DNA of 64,000 nt from Christiangramia fulva. GTDB lineage: Bacteria > Bacteroidota > Bacteroidia > Flavobacteriales > Flavobacteriaceae. The translations under genes were made by a program, and so were the position numbers. The stretch is taken from positions 3,472,001-3,536,000 of the forward strand of contig NZ_CP028136.1 in assembly GCF_003024155.1 (NCBI RefSeq). Direction: 5' to 3'. The notes beneath the pieces were generated by a model. It saw only the letters and a program-made list of their open reading frames with translations, had not been told where the DNA came from and did no database searches. This document shows positions 36,036 to 45,293 of the stretch, in pieces; position 1 is the first letter of the stretch, and every line of letters starts with the position of its first letter.

Positions 36036-36235
36036 TTTTCCTGGTAAACGTTTTTATTAATGCCATATACACGGAAATTAATACCAATTTTTGGACGAAC
36101 CTTTTCGGTACTGACGTGGGTAGTGATTTTTTTGCCCCGGTAGTTGAACTGGGATCCATCGGGTTTATCTTTTTCCTGAAGTTTAAACTTTACAGGCGGG
36201 CAACTTCTTTTACACTAAGACTTTTTACATCATGA
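36020..36235 (+). pseudogene. C-terminal piece of a transfer-operon membrane protein (traJ position)
   Basis: About 71 residues with two hydrophobic segments (MLVPAFFLVNVFINAIYTE and ELGSIGFIFFLKF). Its stop overlaps the traK start (ATGA), which indicates translational coupling and a real gene end. In related elements traJ stands here, but I cannot prove this is its tail. It is opposite to and overlaps the DUF2911 signal region, so the junction between transfer segment and copper island is near 36010-36030. Confidence 0.45.
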
Positions 36236-36846
36236 AAACACCTTATCAAAATATATATTCCGTGTTAAAGTTAAACAGGTTTGTAATTATTGCTGTAGTT
36301 ATTTGCGCATTCTCTTCGAGCATCTTTTCGGGATGGATAGCATTTTCAATCAATAAAAAAGCACTAAACAGTGCCTTTGCGGTTAATACAAACGGAGAGG
36401 TAATCCCGTTAAAACTGGTTTCCCAAAAAGAAAACTTCAAGGTGGAAGCACTGGCACATTTGGAGTTATTTCACAATTACTTCTATAACATCGATGCCAG
36501 CAATTATGAGAAAAATCTTGAAAAAGCACTTTGGCTGGGAAATAGCTCTGTCGATAATCTATACCGTCAGAAGAAAGCTGATGGTGTTTACAACAGATTA
36601 ATTCAATATTCACTGGTTCAAAAGGTACTTAGTGTTAACTCTGAACTGGAGGAACAAGAAGAAAAGTACAGCTTTAAAACCACAACAATTTTTGAGATCA
36701 ACCGCGGATCTGTAATTGACACTTATGAGCTGGTTTCCACAGGAAACCTGATCACTGTAGATCGAAATTTCCCAAACAACCCACACGGGTTGCTTATCAC
36801 CAACTACTTTGAAAACACTTTAAAGAAACTAGATAATGAAAATTAA
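36232..36846 (+). CDS. traK: Conjugative transposon protein TraK
   Basis: 204 aa bitopic protein with one N-terminal helix (about 14-37) and a periplasmic domain, the VirB8-like TraK of Bacteroidetes conjugative elements. It ends IENTLKKL-type, with the stop overlapping traM by 11 bp. Part of the type IV secretion core; only traK, traM and traN of the usual traG-traQ set remain. Confidence 0.88.
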   Translation: MKTPYQNIYSVLKLNRFVIIAVVICAFSSSIFSGWIAFSINKKALNSAFAVNTNGEVIPLKLVSQKENFKVEALAHLELFHNYFYNIDASNYEKNLEKALWLGNSSVDNLYRQKKADGVYNRLIQYSLVQKVLSVNSELEEQEEKYSFKTTTIFEINRGSVIDTYELVSTGNLITVDRNFPNNPHGLLITNYFENTLKKLDNEN

Positions 36847-37765
36847 GAAGAATAAAATAGTGTTTGGGACTGTAATCGCAGTAATATTCATATTTCTAAT
36901 TTCCTATTCGCTTATGATTCTTGGCGATGACAAAAGTGAAAGCCAAAATTTGAAACAAACCTTGGTGCCTGAACTAGAACAGGAATCGAAGGAATACGAT
37001 TCTAAACTTGATGCCATAAATGATTTGAGGGAAGTGCGGGAAACCAACGCTCCCAGTATCTACGATGAGAAGCTGATAGATTCCCTGGGTTTTTATGACT
37101 CAGATTTAACCGAAAAGGAAAAGGAAAGGATTGTTGACAGTATCTATGAATCCGGACGTATAAAATATTCAGAAGGAATACACCAGGAATTCAGTCCAGA
37201 ACAAAAATTAGATACCCCCACTGCTCGAGTGGCAAGTGAGGAGACAGAGAAAGAGCAGAAAATCGAGACCAAAGAGATGGGATTGGAGCATCAACTGTTC
37301 TTTGCCTCCTCCCCTACTTCAGATAGTAAGCTTATTGCTTCGGATATCCCTTCGGTTGTATATGCTGTGGTGGATGGAAACCAGGTCGTAAAAGCCAATT
37401 CCAGACTCCGGATGCGCTTGACATCCACTGCAAAGATCAATGATCAATGGATTCCCAAAAATACTGTTGTCTATGGTTTTATCAGTTTTCAGCCGAACAG
37501 GACACTGGTCGAAGTTGAAAATATAGACCATCATCCGGTAAACCTGAAGTCGTTCGACCTCCAGGATGGCAGCGAAGGTATTTACGTGGAAAACAGTTTC
37601 CGCGCCGAGGCAACCAGTGAAGTCCTGGATGATATTATTCAGGACATAAACATTCCAAGTGTGCCACAAATTAGTGGAATAACCAAGGTACTTAGGCGCA
37701 ACAACCGGAACGTAAAAGTAACCGTACTCAATGATTACAAACTCATTTTAAAACCAGGTTTATGA
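36836..37765 (+). CDS. traM: Conjugative transposon protein TraM
   Basis: 309 aa, VirB10-like. One helix (about 8-28), a charged coiled-coil-like linker (about 35-150), and a C-terminal domain with VYAVVDGNQVVKANSRLRMRL and NTVVYGFISFQPNRT, typical of TraM. Overlaps traK and traN, so it is part of one operon. Confidence 0.9.
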   Translation: MKIKKNKIVFGTVIAVIFIFLISYSLMILGDDKSESQNLKQTLVPELEQESKEYDSKLDAINDLREVRETNAPSIYDEKLIDSLGFYDSDLTEKEKERIVDSIYESGRIKYSEGIHQEFSPEQKLDTPTARVASEETEKEQKIETKEMGLEHQLFFASSPTSDSKLIASDIPSVVYAVVDGNQVVKANSRLRMRLTSTAKINDQWIPKNTVVYGFISFQPNRTLVEVENIDHHPVNLKSFDLQDGSEGIYVENSFRAEATSEVLDDIIQDINIPSVPQISGITKVLRRNNRNVKVTVLNDYKLILKPGL

Positions 37766-38601
37766 AAACAAATGTATTATTTCTATTGTTCCTCACCGCT
37801 TGTGCATTTCACCCCAGTTTGGCACAAGAAAGAAAAATCCTCGACACCATTTTTGCAAATGACCAAAAGAATGTGGCTCTGTTCTTTCCGAAACCTATAA
37901 GGCAGGGAATAACAGGTTCTGACAATTTTGTTTTTACATATAACCGGGAAGCGGAACAGCATTTTGGACTCTTACAGGCCAAACCCGGAAAAGAAAGTAA
38001 TCTTCTGGTAATCAACTCAAACGGCTCTATTTTTTCTTATATTTTAAAATATAAGGAACACCTTGATCAGCTGAATTATTTTGTTTTAAAATCTGACACC
38101 ATAGGCAATGAAAAACCTGAGGTCATCGGTGAATCGCGGGTAACCAAGGAAGAGCCTAAAGAAAGCGACAAAACCTACTACTACGACAAATTTTGCTCCT
38201 TTCTGGTTGAACGCAAACAGAAAATAGGGGGGCTAAAAAAACGGAATCAGGATATCGTCTTAACTGTTGAAAATATTGTATTTGATAAAGAAGAACTGTA
38301 TTTCGTTATCCATATAGAAAATAAATCGTCCCTGGATTATGATTTAAATTTTCTGAATGTGGGAATTGAGACCAGGCAAAAAGGTAAAAAGAAATCTTCT
38401 CAGACCATTTATCAAGAACCAATATTTACATATGGTCTGCCCACTAGAGTCAAAGAAGGTGAAACAGAGAAACTGATCTATGTGCTACCAAAATTTTCTT
38501 TGGGAGATGACCGTAGGGTAGTACTGGAACTGAATGAAAAAAATGGCGGGAGAAATATTAAATTAAAAGTACCACATAAACATATCAATAATCCTAATTA
38601 A
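37762..38601 (+). CDS. traN: Conjugative transposon protein TraN
   Basis: 279 aa exported protein (signal peptide 1-21, SLAQE), the VirB9-like outer component of the Bacteroidetes transfer apparatus. Most of the chain is beta-strand. Coupled to traM by a 4-bp overlap. The usual downstream genes traO, traP and traQ are absent; instead a frameshifted lipoprotein and the NdpA pair follow. Confidence 0.88.
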   Translation: MKTNVLFLLFLTACAFHPSLAQERKILDTIFANDQKNVALFFPKPIRQGITGSDNFVFTYNREAEQHFGLLQAKPGKESNLLVINSNGSIFSYILKYKEHLDQLNYFVLKSDTIGNEKPEVIGESRVTKEEPKESDKTYYYDKFCSFLVERKQKIGGLKKRNQDIVLTVENIVFDKEELYFVIHIENKSSLDYDLNFLNVGIETRQKGKKKSSQTIYQEPIFTYGLPTRVKEGETEKLIYVLPKFSLGDDRRVVLELNEKNGGRNIKLKVPHKHINNPN

Positions 38602-38609
38602 AAAGCGTC

Positions 38610-38971
38610 ATGAAAAGAATCCTCCTTTATTCTGTCATTCTAGCTTTGGTAGGTTGTAATGAAAAGAAAATGGCCCACACAGAGACCGCTAAAATTGTTG
38701 CAGAAAGTTTCTACTACAAGGACAATGCTACCCTGAAAAAACATACCACCACCGAAAGTTATGCCATTTTATCAAGCCTCCAGGATTTATTTGCTGAAGA
38801 TGAAAAATCCGAAATCAACTTTGAAGTCATTGAGGATCCATTAATAGTGACGTAGCCTGGGTGCGCTATTCTACTTCGTTCGAAGAAAAACCGAGCATTT
38901 TCAAGTTAGTTAAAGAAGATGGGCAGTGGAAGGTAACAGAGCAGAAACCGCGGGAGGAAGAACCATTTTAA
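38610..38971 (+). pseudogene. Small lipoprotein (NTF2-like), frameshifted
   Basis: A lipoprotein signal (ALVGC) is followed by HTETAKIVAESFYYKDNATLKKHTT, reminiscent of small NTF2/DUF4878-like lipoproteins. The frame stops at 38855. The next frame continues DVAWVRYSTSFEEKPSIFKL to 38971, the expected C-terminal strands. Loss of one A in TTAA(A)TAGT near 38848 would explain the shift. Function unknown; the gene lies 8 bp after traN. Confidence 0.7.
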
Positions 38972-39053
38972 TTTAACATTTTGCTATCCGATTTTCGAGT
39001 GCTGTGATTTTAAATTACATTAGTGGCCCTAAATGATAGAAACCCTCCACTTT

Positions 39054-40079
39054 ATGGAATTAGAAATCCGACAAATTGCCATACATTATTTAGAAAAAGA
39101 AGCTAAAAAAACGATGGCTGATATTGATTACTCCGACCAGCCGTTGGAAAAAAATGAATTTGCTTTAAATCTTATTGAACAAGTCCATAAGGCAGTAAAT
39201 ATCAGTCCAAGCTTAAAAAATGCATCCTTTAAGGAAGATGAAGAAAATAAATTTACCCTCACACTAAAGGATTATATAGAAAATCCATCAGATGATAATT
39301 TTTCCTCATTTACACATTCTTTAGATATATTGAGAGAAAAGGTTGCCAAAGAACCTTTTGCGGTAGGGGGATATTATCTCTTCGCGGATTATACTATTCA
39401 AAAAGTCAGATATCTTTCAGTAATACTGCTTAGAAAAAAATCCGGGATAAACATTATTAAAAAGGAAGGGGCTTACGTTTTAGATAGTACTGAAAACATA
39501 AATATTGAGAAAATAGCGATGGGAGTGAGGCTTAACTTCAGTATCTACAATTCCCAATCAGATGATCGCAATTATTTAGCTTTAATAACCACTCAACAAG
39601 ACGGGGAAGTGTCAGGTTATTTTAAAGATTGGGTACTTGCAGCAGGCTTAATTAAGAATTCTGTAAATACTGAAAACATGATTAAGCTAATTAAAACAAT
39701 TCCTTTACCAGTGGACGAAGAGGGCAAAGAACTTTTTAGTCGCGGAGAATTCAATAAAGCTATATTTGAGCAGGTAAACAATAGAAAAGATAAGCGTGTT
39801 AATTTATTTGAACTAGGGGCTACTTTCTATGGCGAAGAAAACAGAAATTCTCTTCGAGATTTTGCCGATTCTAACGGGATAACTATAGATTCTGAATTCA
39901 AAAGAGACGCACCGAAATGGAAATCGTTGATTTCCATAAAGGCATCAGTTCCAGGAATTAATATAAATGTTGACTTTGATCAATTTGGGCAACATGGAGT
40001 GCAAATAAAAAATGGTAAGGTGATTATAAATTCCGAAGAACTGGCTAACTCTATGCAGGAGCAATATGATCAATACTAA
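39054..40079 (+). CDS. Nucleoid-associated protein, YejK/NdpA family
   Basis: 341 aa from ATG 39054 (MELEIRQIAIHYLEKEA), which aligns with the start of E. coli YejK; an in-frame ATG at 39033 adds seven residues. Matching blocks are KEPFAVGGYYLFADY (YejK: KYPFADGGFVLFCHY), YLSVILLRKKSGINI, YFKDWVLAAG and a C-terminal INVDFDQFGQHGVQI. YejK binds nucleoid DNA. Here the gene is cargo of a conjugative element and overlaps the next gene by 14 bp, so both are made together. A role in element maintenance or phage defence is inference. Confidence 0.88.
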   Translation: MELEIRQIAIHYLEKEAKKTMADIDYSDQPLEKNEFALNLIEQVHKAVNISPSLKNASFKEDEENKFTLTLKDYIENPSDDNFSSFTHSLDILREKVAKEPFAVGGYYLFADYTIQKVRYLSVILLRKKSGINIIKKEGAYVLDSTENINIEKIAMGVRLNFSIYNSQSDDRNYLALITTQQDGEVSGYFKDWVLAAGLIKNSVNTENMIKLIKTIPLPVDEEGKELFSRGEFNKAIFEQVNNRKDKRVNLFELGATFYGEENRNSLRDFADSNGITIDSEFKRDAPKWKSLISIKASVPGININVDFDQFGQHGVQIKNGKVIINSEELANSMQEQYDQY

Positions 40080-41268
40080 GACCGGAAATAAAAATATTGA
40101 TACATTTTTAGAATGTTATAATAAGAACCTTAAATCTGGTTCACCCAGATATGATGGTAGTAGATTGATACTAAATATTAAGTCTGATTTTCAGGAAGCA
40201 ATATCAAATATTGAAAATGTTTTTTATGAGGTGAACACGCTGGTGGCAGGTTCAATTGAAATTAAGTTATCTTCTTGTAAAATTACCAATGTCAGCTTTT
40301 TTTTTGGCACGAATGATTTTTCTCAAAAATATGACCGCATAAAAAAGAACTTCATTCTTCAAAATATAATTATATTAAATAGTAGCGGACATCATATCCT
40401 GAAGAAAGAATATGACACCTATGACGAAGGCAATGCTGTCATTTACAATATTCATGAGTATCATCAGATTTTGGACTACTTCTTACGTACCCCGGAATTT
40501 ACTCCATATAAGAGCGATACAGATAATCAATTTACCCTGATAAGTAAAACCCACGGCGTATTTAATGTAGGATACAACTTGCCTGATGTTACTTTCTTTC
40601 AGAACGTGAATCTAAACGGCTTATTCAGCCGATTCCAAGAACAATTTGAAAAGAAAGAATTTATACAATTTTTTAAGGAGATTGTAATAGCAGGAGTACA
40701 TAATACTCCTGAAGAAAAACGGTATAATGAAATTATCAGAGAACATAATAGTCTTCTGAATCTCGCTAAAAGAGATTATGAAACCTACGTCTCAAATTTT
40801 GCTTTTGATAAAATCAAATCAGAATTTAAAGAAGAGAGAGGGAAATATTTTGAAACTATCGATCGAAATATAGATTCGATTGGTAAGCAAGTAATATCAT
40901 TCCCTCTTACGTTTGGGGCGACCGTATTCGCAAGTTATAAGGTAAAGGATCAACCTGAATTTTTAATTCTCATACTTGCGGCATATTTACTCTATACAAT
41001 TATAGCTTTTCTAATCCTAAGAATGACCGCTTATAATGTAAAATGCCTTTGTAAAGACGTTAACGACGAAGAACTAACGATTCAAAAATCTTATGGAGTA
41101 ATTTATGAGGGGTTCAAATCAGATTTTAAAAAAATTAAGCATAAAATATTAAACCTTCGGTTTATCATTGGTGTGTTATACTTTGTACTAATAATGTTAT
41201 TACTCCTTTTTACAATTTTCACTTTTTATTATATCGATATAGATTATTTATCCTATTTAATAGAATGA
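40066..41268 (+). CDS. Uncharacterised membrane protein paired with NdpA
   Basis: 400 aa, no family recognised. About 260 N-terminal residues are soluble with a beta-rich start (CKITNVSFFFGTND). A Lys/Glu-rich helical region (about 215-275) follows, and then three to four membrane helices (about 285-300, 305-327, 370-395). The start codon lies inside the end of the NdpA gene (14-bp overlap). The layout of soluble sensor plus membrane domain beside a DNA-binding partner resembles toxin/effector pairs, but nothing proves that. Confidence 0.75.
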   Translation: MINTKTGNKNIDTFLECYNKNLKSGSPRYDGSRLILNIKSDFQEAISNIENVFYEVNTLVAGSIEIKLSSCKITNVSFFFGTNDFSQKYDRIKKNFILQNIIILNSSGHHILKKEYDTYDEGNAVIYNIHEYHQILDYFLRTPEFTPYKSDTDNQFTLISKTHGVFNVGYNLPDVTFFQNVNLNGLFSRFQEQFEKKEFIQFFKEIVIAGVHNTPEEKRYNEIIREHNSLLNLAKRDYETYVSNFAFDKIKSEFKEERGKYFETIDRNIDSIGKQVISFPLTFGATVFASYKVKDQPEFLILILAAYLLYTIIAFLILRMTAYNVKCLCKDVNDEELTIQKSYGVIYEGFKSDFKKIKHKILNLRFIIGVLYFVLIMLLLLFTIFTFYYIDIDYLSYLIE

Positions 41269-41313
41269 GATCGGTCAATTTAAGCACAGTCAAACTACAA
41301 TTTAAAGACTCGT

Positions 41314-41442
41314 TTACACCGCTCTATTTTTTTTAAAATTTTCCACTTGTTCAAAGATTTCCTCACAAATCTCATCTCGTTCTATCGGTGGATAACCATG
41401 TTGATCAGGCAATAAAAAGTCCGACTTTAGGGCCAATTTCAT
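41314..41442 (-). CDS. Small 42-aa protein downstream of the coupling protein
   Basis: ATG at 41442 opens a 42-residue frame (MKLALKSDFLLPDQHGYPPI...) rich in acidic residues. The same frame is open upstream as far as a TAA near 41492, just after the coupling-protein stop, so it may be the tail of a slightly larger gene. Function unknown. Convergent with the NdpA pair. Confidence 0.4.
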   Translation of the reverse strand: MKLALKSDFLLPDQHGYPPIERDEICEEIFEQVENFKKNRAV

Positions 41443-41499
41443 GTCTTTTCTTTTGCTCCAGTCCGGGAATTTTGGAAGAAGGAATCTTTAGGCAAGTCT

Positions 41500-43083
41500 T
41501 CATTCACCAAAAATAGACTTTGCTTCAGAATAAATTTTATTAAAATTCTCCTTTAGTTCAGCCTGCGAAAATATTCTATATTTCTCAGGAAGCTGTCTTG
41601 AAATATCAGGAAGTTTGAACTGGACCTTTTTATCCTCCCCATCCGCATAGGTAATAAACTCTCCCTGCTTTAAACGAAAAAAGGCATCTGCCCTTATTTT
41701 AGGAATTTCCCGTTCCCCGATAGTAATTCGGGTATCAAAATCAAGGCTGTATCCTCGGTTGATACTGGTAGTTTCTTTTTTCACTATTTCGAAGAAGCGT
41801 TCATAATATTTAGCCGTGTTTGGATCATTCACCTTCCCGAAAAATTGATAGGAAAGGTTACTTAAAATTGCTTTACTAGCTTTATCACCATACATCATAT
41901 CGTTTTGAATCTTGTCCTGCATTACGTAAATGGTCGCTATATCGTAACTTCTCAAGGTAGCCGGAATGCGATGCATATTCAATAACCGAATGGTTGGTGC
42001 TTCTTCCATCAACAAGAAAGACGGCTTAGAATTGCGCACACTCATTTGTTTAATAACCGTATGGATAATCGCGGCAATAACAGGAGAATAGGATGTTTCA
42101 AATTTTGGATTGTTCACGACTGAAATTACAGCAGGATTTTCCGGATTATTAATATTTAATGGCACTTCATCTGCAGACAGGGCCATAAAAATATTTTGGG
42201 TGCTTATGCGTTTCAGAGCATTGGCCAGAGTACTTTTCACTCCAGCAGTCTGTCGTTCAGAATCTTTGCCGCTAATAAACGCGTCTGCCATTGCCCTGGA
42301 TGTTGTGTTGGTCTCTAAAAATTTTATGAGACTATCGGTATCCAAAAATTGGTAAATAGCGATTAGATGGGGTAAAGTGCAAAAGTTAGGATAGGATGTT
42401 TTCAGTTTCCAGATCAATCCGCCAATCAGTCCTTCAGCTGCATCGTTAAAAAATTTAGAGGTTCCCGTAGTTCCCGATTCCCGCTGTTCCAGAAGATTTT
42501 CAATAAGTACTCTCGAAATCTCATTCACACTTTCTTCGTTTTCAAGATACCGGGGTGCAATGGGATTGACCCTATGAATAATTTTGTCAAAGGAGATAAT
42601 ACGAAAAGGAATATCCGGATTTTTAAATAGCGGGTAGGCCATTTCGGTAAGTTCAAAATCCTTGTAGTCGTGAATAACCCCACAGAAGTTATGTTCCTGG
42701 AAATGTTTTAAAAATCCGTAAACGACGCTTTCGGTTTTTCCGCTTCCGGCAGACCCAATAATGGATGCACCGCGTCTGATGTTTTCAATTTTAAAACTTT
42801 TCTTGTCTGTTTTAAAAGTTACCCGATATTTTTCAGAGGTATTTTGCTTTAAATCCGGTTTATGCCGAAAAACGTAAAATACCGTATTGACCAACAATAA
42901 AGGACAGCCTAAATAAAGTAATGCTTTTATCGCATTATGAGGATAAAACGTAAAGGCTAGTATTCCAAAGAGCAGCATGATGTTTATCAAAAAGGCATAT
43001 TTTGATAACCGATACAGTGCGTAAAATACTGAAATTGTCAAAACGATCATTAAAAGTATGTGTAGTGGATTAGCTAGTTGCAT
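41500..43083 (-). CDS. TraG/VirD4-type conjugative coupling protein
   Basis: 527 aa. N-terminal membrane helices (about 5-70), then a cytosolic ATPase with Walker A GSAGSGKTES (about 110) and Walker B FLLMEEAP (about 305). It links the relaxase-DNA complex to the secretion channel. 13 bp after the relaxase gene, so the mobilisation genes form one unit on the minus strand. Confidence 0.9.
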   Translation of the reverse strand: MQLANPLHILLMIVLTISVFYALYRLSKYAFLINIMLLFGILAFTFYPHNAIKALLYLGCPLLLVNTVFYVFRHKPDLKQNTSEKYRVTFKTDKKSFKIENIRRGASIIGSAGSGKTESVVYGFLKHFQEHNFCGVIHDYKDFELTEMAYPLFKNPDIPFRIISFDKIIHRVNPIAPRYLENEESVNEISRVLIENLLEQRESGTTGTSKFFNDAAEGLIGGLIWKLKTSYPNFCTLPHLIAIYQFLDTDSLIKFLETNTTSRAMADAFISGKDSERQTAGVKSTLANALKRISTQNIFMALSADEVPLNINNPENPAVISVVNNPKFETSYSPVIAAIIHTVIKQMSVRNSKPSFLLMEEAPTIRLLNMHRIPATLRSYDIATIYVMQDKIQNDMMYGDKASKAILSNLSYQFFGKVNDPNTAKYYERFFEIVKKETTSINRGYSLDFDTRITIGEREIPKIRADAFFRLKQGEFITYADGEDKKVQFKLPDISRQLPEKYRIFSQAELKENFNKIYSEAKSIFGE

Positions 43084-43096
43084 TAGACTTTTCCCT

Positions 43097-44128
43097 TTAG
43101 ATACCTATTGAACTTGATTTTATAGCGATGTCCACACCACGTCTTAAGCGATTAAATACTTTCATTGCCAGTTGTGCCTGTGTAACCGGAATACTTGGTA
43201 ACATTGGAACATCACTTTCTTTCATTATTCTAAAGGCAATCGCTCTTTCACTGGTCGGCAATTTCATAAGCGAAGCAAAATAGATTTTAGGGTTTCTGAT
43301 AAAATCCTTGCGAGCCTGATAGGTTTCGGCAAAGTTTCTTTGGTAGCCAAAAGTTCTGTCAAAGGTCTTTTCTGCCCGGTCAAAAAACTTATCCCGGTCG
43401 AAGCCCCGTTTTATGTTCTTACCGTGCATCTCGACTTCCGAGGCCTTATGTTTGCTCCCGGGTGAAAGGCTAAAGGTATTGGATACGTCTTTTCTGCTTA
43501 CGATGATATGGATATGGCTTTGATTTCCTGCCTTTGGCATCCCCTGGACAATTCGCTTCCCGTCTTGTTGCTGCGGAGCCTCCTTTTCCAATCGGTCAAT
43601 TTTATTCTGCAATAGTTTAATATTGCCTTCAGCTCGCCCCTCTTTAACGTTTCTGATTTCAGTTTTGAGCTGCAATATTTTGGTAGCAAAGGGTTGGTTT
43701 TCCCAAATCTGCCAATCCGTTCCCTTAAAAGTTCGTTGGTGTTCTATTTTGGCGTAATATTTTATATCATCGATGTTAATCGGTCTTCCGTTGATTTCCC
43801 GATTGAAGGATGCCACATAGTCCTTCATCAGTTCACGGGTGTATCTCTTTAGATCCTCGCTGTTATTCTGTAACCGGTTCAGTTCATATTTGGAAGGACT
43901 GACCGTAATCGAATAGAATTTCGGCTCGGTCTTTTTAAGCTTGGCACCATTTCCATCAATTTCCTTTACAACTTCATCCGCTGATATTCCCTCATCATAT
44001 TGATTGAAAAAATGTTCCATAGCTCCCTGTTCCAAGCCCTGGTTTTCTTTCTCCAGATAGCCCACAAAATCCGCTGAACTTTGTGAGTAATTGTTCCCTA
44101 ATTTTTGGGGTGTGATGGTGATGTACAT
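43097..44128 (-). CDS. Relaxase-like DUF5712 mobilisation protein
   Basis: 343 aa. Starts MYITITPQKLGNNYSQS, the family pattern. The motif HIHIIVSRKD (about 210-219) is the HxH metal-binding motif of a relaxase, and the Tyr-rich N-terminus (GNNYSQSSADFVGYLEKEN) may supply the nucleophile. Expected to nick at oriT, which should lie near this gene or the bfmA gene; no oriT could be defined by eye. Confidence 0.85.
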   Translation of the reverse strand: MYITITPQKLGNNYSQSSADFVGYLEKENQGLEQGAMEHFFNQYDEGISADEVVKEIDGNGAKLKKTEPKFYSITVSPSKYELNRLQNNSEDLKRYTRELMKDYVASFNREINGRPINIDDIKYYAKIEHQRTFKGTDWQIWENQPFATKILQLKTEIRNVKEGRAEGNIKLLQNKIDRLEKEAPQQQDGKRIVQGMPKAGNQSHIHIIVSRKDVSNTFSLSPGSKHKASEVEMHGKNIKRGFDRDKFFDRAEKTFDRTFGYQRNFAETYQARKDFIRNPKIYFASLMKLPTSERAIAFRIMKESDVPMLPSIPVTQAQLAMKVFNRLRRGVDIAIKSSSIGI

Positions 44129-44138
44129 AGCTCAAAAA

Positions 44139-44517
44139 TTAGAGTTCGCTGTTGTCGTTTAGCTTTTCCCGAAAACCTACTTCATTCTTTTCTTGAAGGA
44201 TTTTCTTTTCCAGAATCAAGGGCTTCTTTTTGGGTTCCTCGGTTTGGAAAAGAGATTCCAACATTGCGACGGTGGGTTTGGTCTGGCTCTTTTCCATATC
44301 CCTCATAATGGCAATCACCGCATTGATTCGCTTCTTGATTGAAGCTTCGATTGTCCTTCCCGTAGGCCCTAGTTTTTCCTTTGGGGAAATTTCGTTGTAG
44401 AAGAAAAAGTCAAGCATTGTATCTAATGCTTCAGTGTGTGATTTGAAGTGTTTTTGAAAATTCCTGAAAACGTTTTGCCGTTTTCTTTTTAAACCTGATG
44501 CCGATAAATGAGTCCAT
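44139..44517 (-). pseudogene. bfmA: BfmA/BtgA mobilisation protein, frameshifted in a CA repeat
   Basis: ATG 44517 opens MDSFIGIRFKKKTAKRFQEF, a ribbon-helix-helix-like start, and stops after LQITH. The other frame carries HTEALDTMLDFFFYNE and INAVIAIMRDMEKSQTKPT, the conserved BfmA/BtgA body. Adding one CA in the short repeat ATCACACAC near 44437-44446 joins them as LQITHTEAL. The 187-codon open frame beginning at 44702 reads through unrelated sequence and is not a real N-terminus. Helper of relaxase binding at oriT; probably inactive in this copy. Confidence 0.75.
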
Positions 44518-44702
44518 AATTCGCCGATTTGTCGCAAATCCTTCCCTAAAAATGGGCATTCACAGGGCATTTGTCGCAAAGTGTAGAAAGTCGGGAATTT
44601 ATATTTTTTACAATACGCTGAATATGAGCGTACTAAAAACAGAAAGGAGTGCTTAACATCGCATCGCGTGTTACCCTCTTGCTTGCTTGTTTTACCACTC
44701 AA

Positions 44703-44964
44703 CCATGGAATGCTTTTTTTACTTCAATTCATGGGAGGCAGAACATGAACCTAATCACTATTAGTATCATGCCCGTTTCATAAGCAATTCCACTGTAATG
44801 GCCATCAACTGGGTTTATGGAAGTTGCTTTCCCTTCTCGCTCCGAATCAACTGACGCTATCATTCTTGATTAACACTTTTTTACATTAAATAACAATGAT
44901 TAACTATGTTCCGGTAAATGAATGCTTTGTTTTAGACCATTACTAATCACAAATTATTTAAATT
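44703..44964. other. Spacer between mobilisation genes and the peptide locus
   Basis: AT-rich, no open frame of note. It must contain the promoters of the bfmA-relaxase unit and of the peptide gene. No clear TTTG-N19-TAnnTTTG promoter was found. Confidence 0.4.
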
Positions 44965-45228
44965 ATGAGAAAGTTATTTTTACTTTCAGCATTTGGACTT
45001 ATGTCTATGGGAGCTTTTGCCGCTAATGACAAAGCAAAACCAGAGTTTTCGAATCTCGAGACTGAAGTTATCGGAAGCAGCATGGAAACCATGGAAGCTG
45101 AAACAACTATTGACGTCGTAAGGGCTGAAATCATCGTAAACTGTGAGGATGGATCTTCTTACACTGTAAGTTGCGATACATGTAGTACCTCTCAGCTTGT
45201 GGGAATAGCAATGGCTTTATGCGCCTAG
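44965..45228 (+). CDS. Small exported Cys-containing peptide precursor
   Basis: 87 aa. Signal peptide (1-20, GAFA), an acidic middle (about 21-55), and a C-terminal tail with four Cys in NCEDGSSYTVSCDTC and ALCA. Size and layout resemble precursors of exported peptides. Followed at once by a strong terminator and then by GLPGLI and receptor genes. No family recognised with certainty. Mature form and role (signal, bacteriocin, structural) are unknown. Confidence 0.65.
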   Translation: MRKLFLLSAFGLMSMGAFAANDKAKPEFSNLETEVIGSSMETMEAETTIDVVRAEIIVNCEDGSSYTVSCDTCSTSQLVGIAMALCA

Positions 45229-45236
45229 ACAACATG

Positions 45237-45270
45237 CCCTTCCTCTTATTACCAGGGGAAGGGTTTTTTT
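45237..45270 (+). terminator. Terminator/attenuator after the peptide gene
   Basis: CCCTTCC, loop of 13 bases, GGAAGGG and seven T, starting 8 bases after the peptide stop. It would give high peptide mRNA with lower read-through into the GLPGLI gene. Confidence 0.8.
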
Positions 45271-45293
45271 CAATTAAATACAACTATAATAAT

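Noticed and set aside
35965..36159. Minus-strand open frame of 64 codons opposite the transfer-gene fragment
   Set aside because: Mixed composition without signal or domain; shadow of the plus-strand frame.
36020..36235. Possibility that this is an intact small gene before traK
   Set aside because: It lies on the opposite strand of the DUF2911 signal region and the segment junction is near, so a truncated tail is more likely; kept only as a low-confidence fragment.
44518..44702. N-terminal extension of the mobilisation protein starting at 44702
   Set aside because: The extension has no similarity and the true start with a frameshift explains the conserved body better.
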